From the NCBI GenBank assembly GCA_020250445.1, contig JADCEF010000054.1:1-64000 (forward strand): 64,000 nt of DNA, written 5' to 3'. Each line of letters begins with the position of its first letter. The stretch's first letter is position 1. A program made the translations under genes and the position numbers. Positions 63,503-64,000 of this stretch are shown here, in pieces. The notes below the pieces were generated by a model. It was given only the letters and a program-made list of their open reading frames with translations. It did not search any database and had not been told where the DNA came from. The DNA comes from Rhodobacter sp. GTDB lineage: Bacteria > Pseudomonadota > Alphaproteobacteria > Rhodobacterales > Rhodobacteraceae.

Positions 63503-64000
63503 ATGCAGGTTTTTGACCTTGAGGCGCAGGGCTTGCGCGCGCTGAATGCCACGCTTCACGGCCTGAGCGGACAGACCAATGAAACGGCCTGGGAAATCGT
63601 GAACCCCCGGGGCAGCCATGCCATTGCTGTCGGCGTCGATGCGCCGGTCGACATCACCGTGCGCGGCTCCACCGGCTATTACTGCGCGGGCATGAACAAG
63701 CAGGCCACGATCCGCGTCAAGGGCAGCGCGGGACCGGGGGTTGCCGAAAACATGATGTCGGGCACCGTCATTATCGACGGCGATGCCAGCCAGTACGCCG
63801 GTGCCACCGGGCGCGGCGGGCTTTTGGTGATCAAGGGCAATGCCTCGTCGCGCTGCGGCATTTCGATGAAGGGCATCGACATCGTGGTGCATGGCAACAT
63901 CGGCCACATGTCGGCCTTCATGGCGCAATCGGGTTCGCTGGTGGTTCTGGGCAACGCCGGAGAGGCGTTGGGCGATTCCCTGTACGAGGCGCGTCTTTTC
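63503..64000 (+). CDS. glxC: GXGXG-motif glutamate-synthase-like protein GlxC/MgsB type (partial)
   Basis: 166 codons are visible before the window ends. The sequence starts MQVFDLEAQGLRALNATLHG and has the repeated parallel beta-helix with GXGXG-type turns (KGSAGPGVAENMMSGTVIIDG, YAGATGRGGLLVIKGNAS, GISMKGIDIVVHGNIGHMSA) that equals the C-terminal domain of glutamate synthase large subunit. It works with GlxB and a GltB-like GlxD subunit, normally encoded next. The end lies outside the window. Confidence 0.85.
   Translation, partial: MQVFDLEAQGLRALNATLHGLSGQTNETAWEIVNPRGSHAIAVGVDAPVDITVRGSTGYYCAGMNKQATIRVKGSAGPGVAENMMSGTVIIDGDASQYAGATGRGGLLVIKGNASSRCGISMKGIDIVVHGNIGHMSAFMAQSGSLVVLGNAGEALGDSLYEARLF

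Overview
The window looks like chromosomal DNA of a high-GC alphaproteobacterium of the Rhodobacterales (Rhodobacter/Paracoccus relatives). The evidence is the intact dusB(nifR3)-ntrB-ntrC-ntrY-ntrX-trkA-trkH-hfq-hflX string, a fused ispDF, an NtrC without the sigma-54 contact loop, several short families I associate with this order (DUF6477, DUF6456, DUF6280), and two sets of methylated-amine genes. About 60 protein genes, one tRNA, several decayed genes and some regulatory sites can be supported.

Layout. 1-2.2 kb: the 5' end of an ISAs1-like transposase, then an MttB-family methyltransferase. 2-11.3 kb: lineage-specific small genes, a LysE exporter, aquaporin, lipoyl synthase, an Fsr-type MFS pump, a di-haem cytochrome c, hypoxanthine phosphoribosyltransferase, a Coq10/RatA START protein, and a lipoprotein/outer-membrane barrel pair that resembles a Slam surface-lipoprotein system. 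11.5-25.7 kb: housekeeping and nitrogen/potassium block (cinA-pgpA-ispDF, opposed to dusB-ntrBC-ntrYX-trkAH-hfq-hflX). 25.7-27.4 kb: a decayed patch beside tRNA-Asn with an IS3-family relic and a frameshifted DUF4145 gene. 27.5-34 kb: a metallo-hydrolase, an orphan histidine kinase, and an YnjBCD-type ABC transporter divergent from a CDP-alcohol phosphatidyltransferase (YnjF-like).

34-46 kb: a Pcm-like protein, a TolC-like channel, a probable divergent PopZ, DUF6280, EF-P, YgfZ, two PLP aminotransferases, a DUF305 protein and ValS. 46-48.3 kb: two small membrane-protein genes divergent from a TetR regulator, with two matching operators between them, then an Lrp regulator. 48.5-54 kb: ornithine decarboxylase, a lone CoxL-like molybdenum hydroxylase subunit, a DUF2235 pseudogene and N-carbamoylputrescine amidase; the two amine enzymes both produce putrescine. 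54.5-64 kb: a heterotetrameric sarcosine-oxidase-type operon (beta-delta-alpha-gamma), a cupin XRE regulator, a polymorphic-toxin-like AHH/immunity pair on the other strand, and glxB followed by glxC, which runs off the end.

The sox/glx genes and the MttB homologue suggest use of methylated amines (glycine betaine, sarcosine or methylamine-derived N-methylglutamate) as carbon and nitrogen sources. The most unusual items are the Slam-like pair, the PopZ candidate with a repetitive acidic linker, the delta subunit without its zinc-site cysteines, the AHH/immunity insertion inside the methylamine cluster, the lone CoxL-like gene, and the decayed genes next to tRNA-Asn and at 52 kb. All functional statements come from reading motifs and recalling families; no database search was run.
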